64,000 nt of DNA, taken from contig NZ_MTAW01000089.1 of the NCBI RefSeq assembly GCF_002154725.1, forward strand, positions 62,001-126,000, given 5' to 3'. Below are positions 25,557 to 34,631 of this stretch, one piece after another. The notes under the pieces were generated by a model. That model ran no database searches, was not told where the DNA came from, and saw nothing but the letters and a program-made list of their open reading frames with translations. Source of the DNA: Nostoc sp. 106C. GTDB lineage: Bacteria; Cyanobacteriota; Cyanobacteriia; Cyanobacteriales; Nostocaceae. Position 1 is the stretch's first letter. The number at the start of each line of letters is the position of its first letter. A program made the translations under genes and the position numbers.

Positions 25557-26972
25557 ATGACCACTTTCCCGGACTTGGAGAGATATACAAACAATCAACA
25601 ACAGCAAGATTACCCTAACCAGGAACTGAATTTTGCTGCTGAGGATTACAGCCTGCTGACTGACCTTTACCAACTAACAATGGCAGCTTGTTATGCAGGT
25701 GAAGGTGTAGAACAAAAACAGGCCAGCTTTGAATTATTTGCTAGGAAGTTACCAGAGGGTTTTGGCTATTTAATTGCGATGGGACTGGCGCAAGCCTTGG
25801 AATATTTGAAAAAATTGCGTTTTAGTTCCTCTCAGATCGAAGCTTTGCAAGCAACGGGAATTTTTAGTCAAGCTGGCGATCGCTTTTGGTCGTTGCTAGC
25901 CGAAGGGTGTTTTACTGGAGATGTCTGGGCAGTACCAGAAGGAACCGCTGTGTTTGCAAATCAGCCATTGTTGCGGGTGGAAGCACCCCTTTGGCAAGCA
26001 CAGTTAGTAGAAACTTATCTATTAAATACGATTAATTATCAAACTTTAATTGCCACAAGAGCCGCCAGGATTAGAGATGTAGCCGGAGAACAAGCCACAC
26101 TTTTAGAATTTGGTACAAGACGGGCATTTAGCCCCCAAGGATCATTGTGGGCAGCGCGGGCGGCGTTAGCAGGAGGATTGGATTCAACTTCTAATGTGTT
26201 AGCCGCGCTACAACTCAACCAAAAGCCCAGTGGTACGATGGCTCACGCTTTGGTGATGGCACTTTCAGCAATGGCAGGTAGTGAAGAACAAGCTTTTAGC
26301 GCGTTTCATCGATATTTTCCGGGTGCGCCATTGTTGATTGATACTTACGATACGATCGCTGCTGCCCAACGGTTAGCTCAAAAAGTAAATTCTGGGGAAA
26401 TGCATTTGACTGGAGTCAGGTTAGACTCGGGAGATTTAGTTACCTTGTCAAAACAAGTGCGATCGCTGCTTCCTGGTGTGCCAATTTTTGCTAGTGGCGA
26501 CTTGGACGAGTGGGAAATTGCCAGACTCAAAGCCGTTGGTGCCCAAATTGATGGCTATGGATTAGGTACGCGACTAGTTACAGGTGCGCCTGTCAATGGT
26601 GTTTATAAACTTGTAGAAATTGATGGTATCCCCGTCATGAAAGAATCGCGGGACAAAGCTACCTATCCCGGACGCAAGCAAATTTTTCGCTCCTTCGCTG
26701 GAGGCACAATAAAAGTAGATAGATTGGGATTAGCCACAGAAACTTCTCTAGGCGAAGAACCTTTATTGCAACTTGTGATGAAGGAAGGTCAACAGCTGCA
26801 ACCGCCAGAGTCTTTAGCAACAATTCGACATCGTACCGCCGCCTCGGTCGCCAGTCTACCACAACAGACAAGGCGATTAGATCGTCCTGTATCAGTGAAT
26901 GTAGAAATTTCCAACGCCCTGCAAGGATTGACACAAGAGACTAAAAAACAAACTCCAAAGGATGCAAAGTAA
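25557..26972 (+). CDS. pncB: Nicotinate phosphoribosyltransferase
   Basis: A 471-residue enzyme converting nicotinate and phosphoribosyl pyrophosphate to nicotinate mononucleotide, the entry step for recycling nicotinate into NAD. Visible signatures are LLTDLYQLTMAACY, LLEFGTRRAFSPQG (with the catalytic-region Arg pair), and ASGDLDEWEIARL in the phosphate-binding part. The last 30 residues are polar and probably disordered. It opens a same-strand block pncB-nadD-nrtR-nadE; nadD begins immediately after its stop. A candidate regulated promoter lies at 25494-25524. The ATG at 25557 has AAGGAC about 11 nt upstream. Confidence 0.95.
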   Translation: MTTFPDLERYTNNQQQQDYPNQELNFAAEDYSLLTDLYQLTMAACYAGEGVEQKQASFELFARKLPEGFGYLIAMGLAQALEYLKKLRFSSSQIEALQATGIFSQAGDRFWSLLAEGCFTGDVWAVPEGTAVFANQPLLRVEAPLWQAQLVETYLLNTINYQTLIATRAARIRDVAGEQATLLEFGTRRAFSPQGSLWAARAALAGGLDSTSNVLAALQLNQKPSGTMAHALVMALSAMAGSEEQAFSAFHRYFPGAPLLIDTYDTIAAAQRLAQKVNSGEMHLTGVRLDSGDLVTLSKQVRSLLPGVPIFASGDLDEWEIARLKAVGAQIDGYGLGTRLVTGAPVNGVYKLVEIDGIPVMKESRDKATYPGRKQIFRSFAGGTIKVDRLGLATETSLGEEPLLQLVMKEGQQLQPPESLATIRHRTAASVASLPQQTRRLDRPVSVNVEISNALQGLTQETKKQTPKDAK

Positions 26973-26973
26973 G

Positions 26974-27576
26974 ATGAAAAAAATTGCTTTGTTTGGTACT
27001 AGTGCCGATCCACCAACAGCTGGGCATCAGGCGATTCTGGGTTGGTTATCTGAGCGTTATGATTGGGTGGCAGTTTGGGCTGCGGATAATCCTTTTAAAA
27101 CTCATCAAACAGCATTAGTACATCGGGCGGCAATGCTGCGATTGTTGATTGCGGATATCCAGACATCACGGCACAATATTGCTTTAGAACAGGAGTTAAG
27201 TAGCTTCCGAACGCTAGAAACAGTGGCAAAAGCGAAACTTCGTTGGGGAGAGGATACCGAGTATACCTTAGTAATTGGTTCAGATTTACTGAGTCAGCTA
27301 CCCCGTTGGTATCAAGTTGAAGATTTGTTGCGGCAAGTGCAATTATTAGTAGTACCGCGACCGGGATATGCGATAGATGAGTCTAGTTTAGAGGGAGTGC
27401 AAAAGCTAGGCGGGAAAATGGCGATCGCCAGCTTAACTGGACTAGATATTTCCTCGACAGCCTATCGCGAACATGGAGATTCTCAAGCTCTAACTCCATC
27501 TATCGTTGCCTATATTCATCAAGAGCATTTGTACAAATGCCAGGACGCAACCACAAAAAGTTTCCAACTCCGTTAA
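26974..27576 (+). CDS. nadD: Nicotinate-nucleotide adenylyltransferase
   Basis: A 200-residue nucleotidyltransferase that adenylates nicotinate mononucleotide to deamido-NAD, acting between PncB and NadE. The N-terminus has the Rossmann/nucleotidyltransferase signature FGTSADPPTAGH, a (H/T)xGH form with Thr at the first position. The C-terminal part has the ISSTAYR motif typical of NadD. The ATG at 26974 is chosen because it lies 1 nt after the pncB stop and gives the usual MKKIALFGT start; an in-frame ATG at 26962 would overlap pncB. Its last 40 bp overlap the start of the NrtR gene, indicating translational coupling. Confidence 0.92.
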   Translation: MKKIALFGTSADPPTAGHQAILGWLSERYDWVAVWAADNPFKTHQTALVHRAAMLRLLIADIQTSRHNIALEQELSSFRTLETVAKAKLRWGEDTEYTLVIGSDLLSQLPRWYQVEDLLRQVQLLVVPRPGYAIDESSLEGVQKLGGKMAIASLTGLDISSTAYREHGDSQALTPSIVAYIHQEHLYKCQDATTKSFQLR

Positions 27577-28283
27577 ATCAACAACCTTTGGCTGATTTTA
27601 AAGTTGGTGTTGATAATGTAATTTTTTCTGTAGATACTGCACAAAATCGACTGCTCGTGCTCTTGGTTATGCGACAGCAGGAACCATTTTTAAATTGTTG
27701 GAGTCTTCCCGGTACTTTGGTTCGTCAAGGTGAATCTTTAGAAGATGCTGCCTATCGGATCATGGCTGAAAAAATTCGCGTGAAAAATCTCTATTTAGAG
27801 CAGCTATATACCTTTGGCGGACCCAATCGCGATCCACGGGAAGCTACCGATAGTTATGGTGTGCGTTATCTCTCAGTCAGCTACTTCGCCTTAGTGCGGT
27901 TTGAGGAAGCAGAATTAATTGCTGATGGAGTCACTGGCATAGCATGGTATCCGGTGAAACAATTACCTCAATTAGCTTTTGATCATAATCAAGTTTTAGC
28001 TTACGGACACAGGCGTTTACGCAATAAGTTGGAGTATAGCCCGGTAGCTTTTGAAGTTTTGCCAGAAATGTTTACTTTAAATGATTTATATCAGTTATAC
28101 ACCACAGTTTTAGGCGAAAACTTCTCCGATTATTCTAATTTTCGGGCGCGTCTACTCAAGTTAGGTTTTTTATGCGATACCGGAATTAAGGTATCGCGTG
28201 GTGCTGGTCGTCCGGCCAGTTTGTATAAGTTTGACGCCGAAGCTTTTGACCCTTTTAAGGATAAGCCTTTGGTATTTATTTAA
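27537..28283 (+). CDS. nrtR: NrtR-type regulator of NAD metabolism (Nudix domain plus winged helix)
   Basis: A 248-residue protein with an N-terminal Nudix fold (about 20-155) and a C-terminal DNA-binding winged-helix region (about 165-235; LYQLYTTVLGENFSDYSNFR, then the wing around KVSRGAGRPASLYKFD). The Nudix box is degenerate: where hydrolases have REUxEE this reads RIMAEK, losing metal-binding glutamates. That fits the NrtR family, in which the Nudix domain senses an ADP-ribose-type ligand and the protein represses NAD genes. It lies inside the NAD block and overlaps nadD by 40 bp. A Nudix hydrolase activity cannot be excluded but looks unlikely. Confidence 0.82.
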   Translation: MPGRNHKKFPTPLNQQPLADFKVGVDNVIFSVDTAQNRLLVLLVMRQQEPFLNCWSLPGTLVRQGESLEDAAYRIMAEKIRVKNLYLEQLYTFGGPNRDPREATDSYGVRYLSVSYFALVRFEEAELIADGVTGIAWYPVKQLPQLAFDHNQVLAYGHRRLRNKLEYSPVAFEVLPEMFTLNDLYQLYTTVLGENFSDYSNFRARLLKLGFLCDTGIKVSRGAGRPASLYKFDAEAFDPFKDKPLVFI

Positions 28284-28422
28284 CTGTAAAGTCCAGAGTC
28301 AATGGTCAAAAGTCAAATGACCAATGACAATTGACCCTTCGGGTTCACCAGTTGCTCATGGAGGAAACCCTCAAGACCGCACTGGTTCACCAATGACAAA
28401 TGACCAATGACAAATAACTAAT
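28284..28422. repeat. Short tandem repeats with an inserted dispersed repeat before nadE
   Basis: Both sides hold heptamer-type repeats built on CAATGAC/AAATGAC (about 28296-28335 and 28391-28420). Between them lies a GC-richer stretch (about 28336-28390) with the inverted arms CACCAGT and ACTGGT, resembling a dispersed Nostoc repeat inserted in the array. The spacing may separate nadE into its own transcript. Confidence 0.5.
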
Positions 28423-30162
28423 ATGAAAATTGCGATCGCTCAACTTAATCCTAAAATTGGTGATTTAACCGGAAATGCCCAACAAATTCTGCAAGCAGCA
28501 CAACAGGCCGTAGCAGGTGGTGCGCGGTTGCTGTTAACACCAGAACTTTCTTTGTGCGGCTATCCACCAAGAGATTTATTGCTAAATCCTAGTTTTGTGG
28601 CGACGATGGGTATTACCCTAAAAAAATTAGCGAGAGATTTGCCACCAAATTTAGCTGTTTTAGTAGGAACTGTAGAAGAAAATCTCAAAGCAAATACTAC
28701 AGGTGGTAAAGGTTTATTTAATAGCATTGCTTTATTGCTAGGCGGACAGGTAAAGCAAGTTTTTCACAAGCGGCTTTTACCTACTTATGATGTATTTGAC
28801 GAATACCGCTATTTTGAACCAGGGTTACAAGCGAACTATTTCACCTTGGACGATCTGCATATCGGTGTCACTGTTTGCGAAGATCTATGGAATGATGAGG
28901 AATTTTGGGGTAAACGCACTTACGCAGTCAACCCGATCGCTGATTTAGCAATTTTGGGTGTGGATTTGATTGTGAATTTGTCTGCCTCACCTTACACTGT
29001 CGGCAAGCAGCAATTTAGAGAACTCATGCTGAAGCATAGTGCAGTGCGTTTTCAACAGCCGATGATCTATGCTAACCAAATCGGAGGCAATGACGACCTA
29101 ATATTTGATGGTTGCAGTTTTGCCTTGAGCCGTCAAGGTGAAATTATATCTCGTGCCCGTGGTTTTGAGGCAGACTTGGTAATCGTTGAATTTGACGAAA
29201 AACAACGGGATTTTAAGTTAGGTACTGTAGCACCTGCATATCAGTCTGAAGACGAAGAAATCTGGTCAGCTTTGGTTTTAGGCGTGCGCGATTATGCCCA
29301 TAAGTGTGGCTTTGCTAAAGTAGTACTAGGTTTAAGTGGAGGGATTGATTCCTCATTGGTAGCTGCGATCGCTGTTGCTGCACTCGGCAAAGAAAATGTC
29401 TTCGGTGTTCTGATGCCTTCTCCTTATAGTTCCGAACATTCGATTAGCGATGCTTTGGCATTAGGAGAAAATCTCGGCATTAAAACTACTGTATTACCAA
29501 TTGCCGAACCTATGCAATGCTTTGATCGCAGTTTAGCTGAGTTGTTTGCTGGGACTGAGTTTGGCATTGCTGAGGAAAATCTGCAATCTCGGATTCGGGG
29601 TAACTTATTAATGGCGATTGCTAACAAATTCGGCTATCTCCTCTTGTCTACTGGCAATAAATCAGAAATGGCAGTTGGTTACTGTACCCTTTATGGCGAC
29701 ATGAATGGCGGGTTGGCAGTAATTGCAGACGTTCCCAAAACCCGCGTTTATTCAATTTGCCATTGGTTAAATCGTAACAGCGAAATTATTCCCCAAAATG
29801 TTCTTACCAAAGCACCCAGCGCCGAACTTAAACCAGGCCAAGTCGATCAAGATTCTCTCCCACCTTACGAGGTTTTAGATGACATTTTGGAACGCCTGAT
29901 TCACAAACATCAATCAGCCGCCGAAATTGTCACCGCCGGACACGATGCAGTAATTGTAGACCGAGTTATCCAAATGCTTGCACGTGCTGAATTTAAGCGG
30001 CGACAAGCACCTCCTGGACTAAAAATCACCGATCGCGCCTTTGGTACTGGTTGGCGAATGCCAATTGCTAGTAGCTGGGTTGCTTTAAAAAATGCCTCTC
30101 AAGCTAAAACCAATCCTACTCCTACCTTAGTAGGCAAAGATGGCAAAGATGCAAATGCATAA
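28423..30162 (+). CDS. nadE: Glutamine-dependent NAD+ synthase
   Basis: A 579-residue two-domain enzyme that makes NAD from deamido-NAD, the final step of the pathway encoded by this block. Residues about 1-265 form the nitrilase-type glutaminase domain, with the catalytic triad Glu41 (TPELSLCGYPP), Lys116 (HKRLLPTYDVFDE) and Cys152 (TVCEDLW). Residues about 280-560 form the synthetase domain with the ATP pyrophosphatase loop SGGIDSS (305-311) and STGNKSEMAVGY. The length fits the fused glutamine-using form rather than the short ammonia-only form. It follows the NrtR gene by 139 bp of repeat DNA. Confidence 0.96.
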   Translation: MKIAIAQLNPKIGDLTGNAQQILQAAQQAVAGGARLLLTPELSLCGYPPRDLLLNPSFVATMGITLKKLARDLPPNLAVLVGTVEENLKANTTGGKGLFNSIALLLGGQVKQVFHKRLLPTYDVFDEYRYFEPGLQANYFTLDDLHIGVTVCEDLWNDEEFWGKRTYAVNPIADLAILGVDLIVNLSASPYTVGKQQFRELMLKHSAVRFQQPMIYANQIGGNDDLIFDGCSFALSRQGEIISRARGFEADLVIVEFDEKQRDFKLGTVAPAYQSEDEEIWSALVLGVRDYAHKCGFAKVVLGLSGGIDSSLVAAIAVAALGKENVFGVLMPSPYSSEHSISDALALGENLGIKTTVLPIAEPMQCFDRSLAELFAGTEFGIAEENLQSRIRGNLLMAIANKFGYLLLSTGNKSEMAVGYCTLYGDMNGGLAVIADVPKTRVYSICHWLNRNSEIIPQNVLTKAPSAELKPGQVDQDSLPPYEVLDDILERLIHKHQSAAEIVTAGHDAVIVDRVIQMLARAEFKRRQAPPGLKITDRAFGTGWRMPIASSWVALKNASQAKTNPTPTLVGKDGKDANA

Positions 30163-30555
30163 ATTAAGCGAACATCTATTTTAGAAAGTCAATGGTCAAT
30201 ATTGACGCTGGTCTTATTGACTGTTGACTATTGATACCATGTGATAATTAGTATTGTTTGAGATTGCTGAAGAAAGCTCAATAAACTTTATTTGTAATCT
30301 GTGCCATCAAAAAGTTAAAAAACCGTCTTATTTTTATTTTTTCAGAGTGATTAAGTTGCGTTAAATATAAAATTTAGCTTTGCCTTTCTCCTATCCTAAG
30401 TTCAATTTAGATGAAGCAACCTCATCTTCAGCAAACAGGTCTAGCTACGTGCGACGTTGGCTATGCGCAAGAAGCGCTCTATTGCATTTATCTAAACATC
30501 AAGACACTCTCAAATAAATATGAGACTATAGATGCAGTAAGACATTCTCAAACAC
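30163..30555. other. Intergenic region with repeat fragments
   Basis: It contains TTGAC/GTCAA short repeats after nadE (about 30187-30236) and a GC-rich dispersed-repeat fragment at about 30441-30479. A 64-codon frame overlapping the HicA start has no supporting features and is not called. Confidence 0.45.
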
Positions 30556-30822
30556 GTGAGTCAACCAGATCCAATCTTAGCGAAAATTCTAGCGGGGACT
30601 TCTGATACAGCAATCCCTTTTGCTCAACTATGGCAACTCTTAAACAGACTAGGCTTTGATGAGCAAATTCGTGGCGGAAATTATATCTTCACCAAAAAAG
30701 ATATCCCAGAAATATTAAACCTACAGCACAAAAAAGGCAAAGCTAAAGCCTACCAAGTTAAACTAGTGCGTGCAGCCATTCTGAAGTACCAGATAGGAAT
30801 TAAAAATGAATCTTCGTTATGA
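30556..30822 (+). CDS. hicA: HicA-family toxin-like protein, catalytic histidine absent
   Basis: An 88-residue protein with the HicA double-stranded RNA-binding-like fold: IPFAQLWQLLNRLGF, then the central YIFTKKDIPEILNLQ and the C-terminal helix KAYQVKLVRAAILKYQIG. HicA toxins are mRNA interferases held inactive by HicB. Their active histidine normally lies in a GSHH-type motif; here the corresponding residues are GGNY, with no histidine. The RNase activity may therefore be lost. The GTG at 30556 is the only convenient start and has no clear ribosome binding site. The HicB gene overlaps its 3' end by 17 bp, the usual arrangement. Confidence 0.78.
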   Translation: MSQPDPILAKILAGTSDTAIPFAQLWQLLNRLGFDEQIRGGNYIFTKKDIPEILNLQHKKGKAKAYQVKLVRAAILKYQIGIKNESSL

Positions 30823-31018
30823 AATAATTCTCTACTGGAGCCAAGAAGACCAAGCATTTATTGCCGAAGCTCCAGAATTACCGGGATGTGCTGCCGATGG
30901 AGAAAGTTATCAACAAGCACTGCAAAATATAGAAATTATCATGCAAGAATGGGTAGAAATTGCTCAACGATTAGGGCGTCAAATTCCTGAACCCAAACAA
31001 CGCTCAGTAACTACCTAA
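30806..31018 (+). CDS. hicB: HicB-family antitoxin
   Basis: A 70-residue protein consisting of the HicB partial RNase H-like fold: YEIILYWSQEDQAFIAEAPELPGC, followed by a helix with ADGESYQQALQNIEIIMQEWV. It would bind and neutralise the product of the overlapping hicA gene. It lacks the extra DNA-binding domain found in longer HicB proteins, so autoregulation by HicB alone is less likely. A palindromic repeat follows at 31050-31066. Confidence 0.85.
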   Translation: MNLRYEIILYWSQEDQAFIAEAPELPGCAADGESYQQALQNIEIIMQEWVEIAQRLGRQIPEPKQRSVTT

Positions 31019-31049
31019 AATTAGGAAAAATCCTAGCCATTTACTGTAG

Positions 31050-31066
31050 GGTGGGCAGTGCCCACC
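31050..31066. terminator. Palindromic stem-loop after hicAB
   Basis: GGTGGG (31050-31055) pairs with CCCACC (31061-31066) around CAGTG, within GTAGGGTGGGCAGTGCCCAC. It resembles the inner palindrome of the dispersed repeats in this window. It may end hicAB transcription, but there is no T-run. Confidence 0.4.
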
Positions 31067-31186
31067 TATCGCTGTCTACTATGTGTCGTCTAATTATTTA
31101 CTTTATAATCGCCTCTGAGTTCTAGAGCGATCGCCTGATATTTTTCTCAGACGATATGTTAATTAGTGCTTGCATAAAAGACGCAG

Positions 31187-31495
31187 CTATTTATCTTTTT
31201 TATCAAATAACTCTAACAAACCAACTGTGCCGACAAAAAAAGTATAAGTAGCATATTGTATTGGCATCTTCTTTCTGGAAGGTGCGTAAAAAGCTGCTAT
31301 AACTGCCTCAATTAAATGGCAGCTAACAGCAAAGCGTTCAATCCAAAAAATAGGATTCAGGCTGCTGGGTACTTGAATATTATTTGTTACTGCATAAACA
31401 TTCCATAATTCCAAGCCAATTGCACTGGCTATCAGCACTGTAGATATAACTTTTATAATAGGGGAAATTTTTTCTTTTATATAGTTTAAATTCAT
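31187..31495 (-). CDS. Hypothetical small membrane protein
   Basis: A 102-residue protein with about three hydrophobic helices: SPIIKVISTVLIASAIGLEL near the N-terminus, a middle segment WIERFAVSCHLIEAVIAAFY, and a C-terminal one ATYTFFVGTVGLLELF. It ends in a charged DKKDK tail. No named family is recognised. The ATG at 31495 is preferred over an in-frame TTG 9 nt upstream. It diverges from the methyltransferase gene, with start codons about 20 bp apart, so the two control regions overlap. Confidence 0.6.
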   Translation of the reverse strand: MNLNYIKEKISPIIKVISTVLIASAIGLELWNVYAVTNNIQVPSSLNPIFWIERFAVSCHLIEAVIAAFYAPSRKKMPIQYATYTFFVGTVGLLELFDKKDK

Positions 31496-31517
31496 GGTAT
31501 CCAATCCTATTTGATTT

Positions 31518-32426
31518 GTGATTGACTTTCATAAACAGTCATTTGTCATTAGTAGTGTCTCACAGATGATTTGGGACTGCTATATCACGGTGATGGAAAC
31601 AGGTGAGGTTGCTGTGTCAATAATTGATTATCCGATTGGGCAACTTTTTTTAAAGTCGCTGCTGCGTCTAGTAATTGGAGATGATAAACTGCGGTGGTAT
31701 GAAACTATCGATTGGCAGCAAGAAAGCGATGTCTGGCGACAAGCAGACTTGATTTATCCCAACTATTACAGCAGCCAGAATTTTCATGGTATTGCAGGTG
31801 GCTATCTAAATTCTGTAGCAGCGATGACTTACGATCCGGTGACGGCTTTTGCTTCCCCACCCAATGAAACTTGGATTCGCAAGCAGTTAATTACTGCAAT
31901 TAAGTCTCAGCCAACAAGGATTCTCGATCTGGGTTGCGGTACTGGTTCTGCAACTTTGATGTTAAAGCAAGCTTTTGGGCAAGCGGTAGTCATCGGGTTA
32001 GATTTGTCTGCGTATATGATAGTTGTGGCGGACTACAAAGCTAAACAAGCAGGATTGAATATTCAATGGTTGCATGGTTTAGCTGAGAACACTGGTTTAG
32101 AAGAAGCTACCTTTGATTTAGTGACAGCCTCGTTTTTATTCCACGAAACGCCACCGAATATTTCTCAGTTAATTTTGCAAGAATGCTTCTGCCTCCTGAA
32201 ACCAGGAGGACAATTGATTGTTCTTGATGGTAATCAGAAAAGGCTGCGTCATGCTGCATGGCTAATCAAAATCTTCAAAGAACCTTATTCCCAAGCTTAT
32301 GCCGCAGAGAGTGTAGATGATTGGATGAAGCTAGCTAAATTTGAAAATGTGCAAACAAAATATGTTGGTTGGATTAGCCAAATTACAAGCGGTATAAAAC
32401 CAATAAACCAAAATTGTGATGTATGA
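31518..32426 (+). CDS. Class I SAM-dependent methyltransferase
   Basis: A 302-residue protein. From about residue 130 it has a Rossmann-type methyltransferase domain with motif I ILDLGCGTGSATLML, the acidic residue of motif II in VIGLDLS, motif IV-like FDLVTASFLFHE, and the post-motif region LKPGGQLIVLDG. The N-terminal 120 residues precede the fold and include WQQESDVWRQADLIYP. The substrate is unknown; ubiquinone/menaquinone or lipid-type substrates are common in this group. The GTG at 31518 is the longest start; ATGs at 31566 or 31593 are possible. The C-terminus appears complete. Confidence 0.85.
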   Translation: MIDFHKQSFVISSVSQMIWDCYITVMETGEVAVSIIDYPIGQLFLKSLLRLVIGDDKLRWYETIDWQQESDVWRQADLIYPNYYSSQNFHGIAGGYLNSVAAMTYDPVTAFASPPNETWIRKQLITAIKSQPTRILDLGCGTGSATLMLKQAFGQAVVIGLDLSAYMIVVADYKAKQAGLNIQWLHGLAENTGLEEATFDLVTASFLFHETPPNISQLILQECFCLLKPGGQLIVLDGNQKRLRHAAWLIKIFKEPYSQAYAAESVDDWMKLAKFENVQTKYVGWISQITSGIKPINQNCDV

Positions 32427-32620
32427 GGTGGCATAAAAATTGTTGCTTACTTACCAAAACTATTAAAGCGATTTATGCATGGCATAATTCTGTACTGAAC
32501 GGCAACAGATAAATTTTTAGCATCAATTGCCAAATCTAAAATAATCAACTCTAATTATATCTGGCACTGATGTAATCTTATTCCCAGTACCCATTACTAA
32601 AGTGAACTCTGGATTTTTAA

Positions 32621-33409
32621 CTAAGTAGCGATCGCCACGCTTAAAAAGTATTCTCCTAGTAAATTTCCGCAGTCAATGGCCGGATCAAATGCATCGTGAT
32701 CGCACAGAAATTGATATGTAAAATCCCAAATATTGCCAATCTCTTTAGCTGTTATTTGACGACGAATTGACCAAAAGTATGCTGTTTGTTGAGCTTCCGG
32801 ATAGTCATCTGGGTAGGGAGACAAGATATACCGTTGAGCCTCGATACTGTGCTCATCAAAATCTTCAGGTGATTCATCATATTCCAACCCACTAAAGCAC
32901 TCAACAAGTTCTCCACCTTCAAACAATTCATAGCTAATGCAGCAGCTAGTGTCACTCACAATTAATCTAATAACTGGCTGTTCCAACTGCTTTGAAAGCT
33001 GAGCTAACTCTGTTGAATACAAAACTGCTAAATCACTGAGTATATCAGGAACAATAATAGACCAATCATGTCCAACTAGTTGATATGCGAACACGAAAGA
33101 ACCTGACACTTCAATTTCTGAACTTATGACATCGCGTTTTGATTCAATTGCTTTAGCTGCAAGGACATCAGATAGTAAATTCAATGGTACTTTCACAAGT
33201 ATGACTTCAGCATTGCGATCAATTGACTCAATTCCTCGTCTTTCAGACCAAGGACGTGTGAAATGTGCTGCTAATTTCAGGTTCCATTGCGCGTCCAAGT
33301 CATTATTCCTTGCTGGTATCGCTTCAGTTAGCCCTGTTAAAAATTCATGCAACCTAAACACCAAGAGAGTATCGTGACTATTTGCCAGATTTTTACTCTC
33401 ATGTTGCAT
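32621..33409 (-). CDS. Hypothetical soluble protein
   Basis: A 262-residue acidic protein with no signal peptide or membrane helix. It alternates beta-prone and helical segments, with clusters such as SEIEVSGSFVFAYQLVGHDW, an acidic middle GLEYDESPEDFDEHSIEAQ, and YFWSIRRQITAKEIGNIWDF near the end. I do not recognise a family. It lies 30 bp downstream of dnaJ on the same strand, so it is probably co-transcribed with dnaK/dnaJ or reads from their promoter. A chaperone-associated role would be speculation. Confidence 0.65.
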   Translation of the reverse strand: MQHESKNLANSHDTLLVFRLHEFLTGLTEAIPARNNDLDAQWNLKLAAHFTRPWSERRGIESIDRNAEVILVKVPLNLLSDVLAAKAIESKRDVISSEIEVSGSFVFAYQLVGHDWSIIVPDILSDLAVLYSTELAQLSKQLEQPVIRLIVSDTSCCISYELFEGGELVECFSGLEYDESPEDFDEHSIEAQRYILSPYPDDYPEAQQTAYFWSIRRQITAKEIGNIWDFTYQFLCDHDAFDPAIDCGNLLGEYFLSVAIAT

Positions 33410-33439
33410 CTCTAAAATTACAAGCGATTATCTAAATCC

Positions 33440-34438
33440 CTAATTCAGTAAATCAGCACGAGGTTTAAAAGTTTCAATTTGGCGGATTTTTTCGTAGAGT
33501 TCTTGTTCTTCAGGAGTAATAGTTTTTGGCGTAACTATTTGAATTTCCACCAACTGATCGCCACGTTTACCACTGTCATTGGGGTAGCCTTTATTCGCCA
33601 ACCGAAATCTTTGACCAGATCTAACTCCCGGGGGAATGGTCATCTTTACAGGCCCATCAAGAGTTGGTGCTTCTACGTGTCCTCCCAAGACAGCCTCACT
33701 GGGGGTCACAGGTATCTGGCAAACAATATTGGAACCGTCTAGCTTAAACAAATGATGCGGCTCGACAGTAATTTTTAAGTATAAGTCACCGCCACCAATG
33801 CCTTGGTTACGTAGTCGGATAGTTTGACCTGTTACCATCCCAGTAGGCATACTTACTTCTAGCGATCGCCCATCTTCAAGACGAATGCGTTCATTACCAC
33901 CTACATAAGCTTTTTCTAATGGTAGGGTTAATCTAGCTTCTATATCCCGACGGGTGGGGCGTGGTTGGCTCTTGGGTACTGTGTACTCTACTCTACTTTT
34001 TGGGGTACGGAACGGATCGCTATTCGTGTTGCTAGCTGACCCATTTCTGGTGTCTTTACGACCAACGCCGACACCGATTACTTGGTTAATAAAACTTTCA
34101 AAATCTGCAAATTGCCCAGGATCTACTTCTTGAGTGCTGTTACGGTTGTTAGCCGGATTATCCCAAATTTTACTCTTTGGCGTTTGTTTATTAAAGCCTT
34201 TTTGCTTCCAGTAGCGGCTAAATTGATCGTACTGCGATCGCTTGGCTGGATCGGAAAGGACTTCATAAGCCTCACCAATAACCTTAAATTTTTCCTCAGC
34301 TGCTTTGTTTCCAGGATTGAGGTCGGGGTGATACTGTCGTGCTAAACGCCGATAAACCTTTTTAATTTCCTCACTTGAGGCTTCTTTAGGTACTCCTAAA
34401 ATCTCGTAGTAATCGCGAAAATTCTGCAAATTTTGCAT
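33440..34438 (-). CDS. dnaJ: DnaJ-type co-chaperone (J domain plus C-terminal substrate-binding domains)
   Basis: A 332-residue Hsp40. Residues about 8-72 form the J domain with the essential HPD motif ([11 protein letters not shown]), which stimulates the DnaK ATPase. A linker of about 90 residues rich in Ser/Asn/Arg follows. The two C-terminal beta domains (about 160-315; [38 protein letters not shown]) bind clients. There is no zinc-finger Cys repeat, so it is a class B (CbpA-like) J protein. It lies about 190 bp downstream of dnaK on the same strand, a dnaK-dnaJ order that is also seen for the cyanobacterial DnaK3 pair. Confidence 0.9.
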   Translation of the reverse strand: MQNLQNFRDYYEILGVPKEASSEEIKKVYRRLARQYHPDLNPGNKAAEEKFKVIGEAYEVLSDPAKRSQYDQFSRYWKQKGFNKQTPKSKIWDNPANNRNSTQEVDPGQFADFESFINQVIGVGVGRKDTRNGSASNTNSDPFRTPKSRVEYTVPKSQPRPTRRDIEARLTLPLEKAYVGGNERIRLEDGRSLEVSMPTGMVTGQTIRLRNQGIGGGDLYLKITVEPHHLFKLDGSNIVCQIPVTPSEAVLGGHVEAPTLDGPVKMTIPPGVRSGQRFRLANKGYPNDSGKRGDQLVEIQIVTPKTITPEEQELYEKIRQIETFKPRADLLN

Positions 34439-34537
34439 AGTTCAGTTATTCAACTTTAAATTTTAGATTTGAGATTTTGGTAATAAGTAACGGGTGCTGT
34501 CAGTTGTCGGCTATTTTCCTAAATACTGCTGACTAAT

Positions 34538-34562
34538 AACAAATTACCAATTACCAATTACC
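34538..34562. repeat. Heptamer short tandem repeat between dnaJ and dnaK
   Basis: Three tandem copies of the heptamer AATTACC follow AACA in the dnaK-dnaJ gap. Heptameric short tandem repeats of this kind are typical of filamentous cyanobacterial intergenic DNA. Confidence 0.7.
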
Positions 34563-34631
34563 AAATCCGAATTTTGAAGCAATTTCACTCGCTTTTCCGG
34601 ACTACTAAACCCATGTGGTAGCTCAGGAGTA

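Noticed and set aside
28284-28422. Possible CRISPR-like direct repeats before nadE
   Set aside because: The repeats are 7-bp units in tandem without regular spacers, so they are short tandem repeats, not a CRISPR array.
30411-30605. 64-codon frame before hicA
   Set aside because: Overlaps the hicA start in another frame, passes through a repeat fragment and lacks a ribosome binding site.
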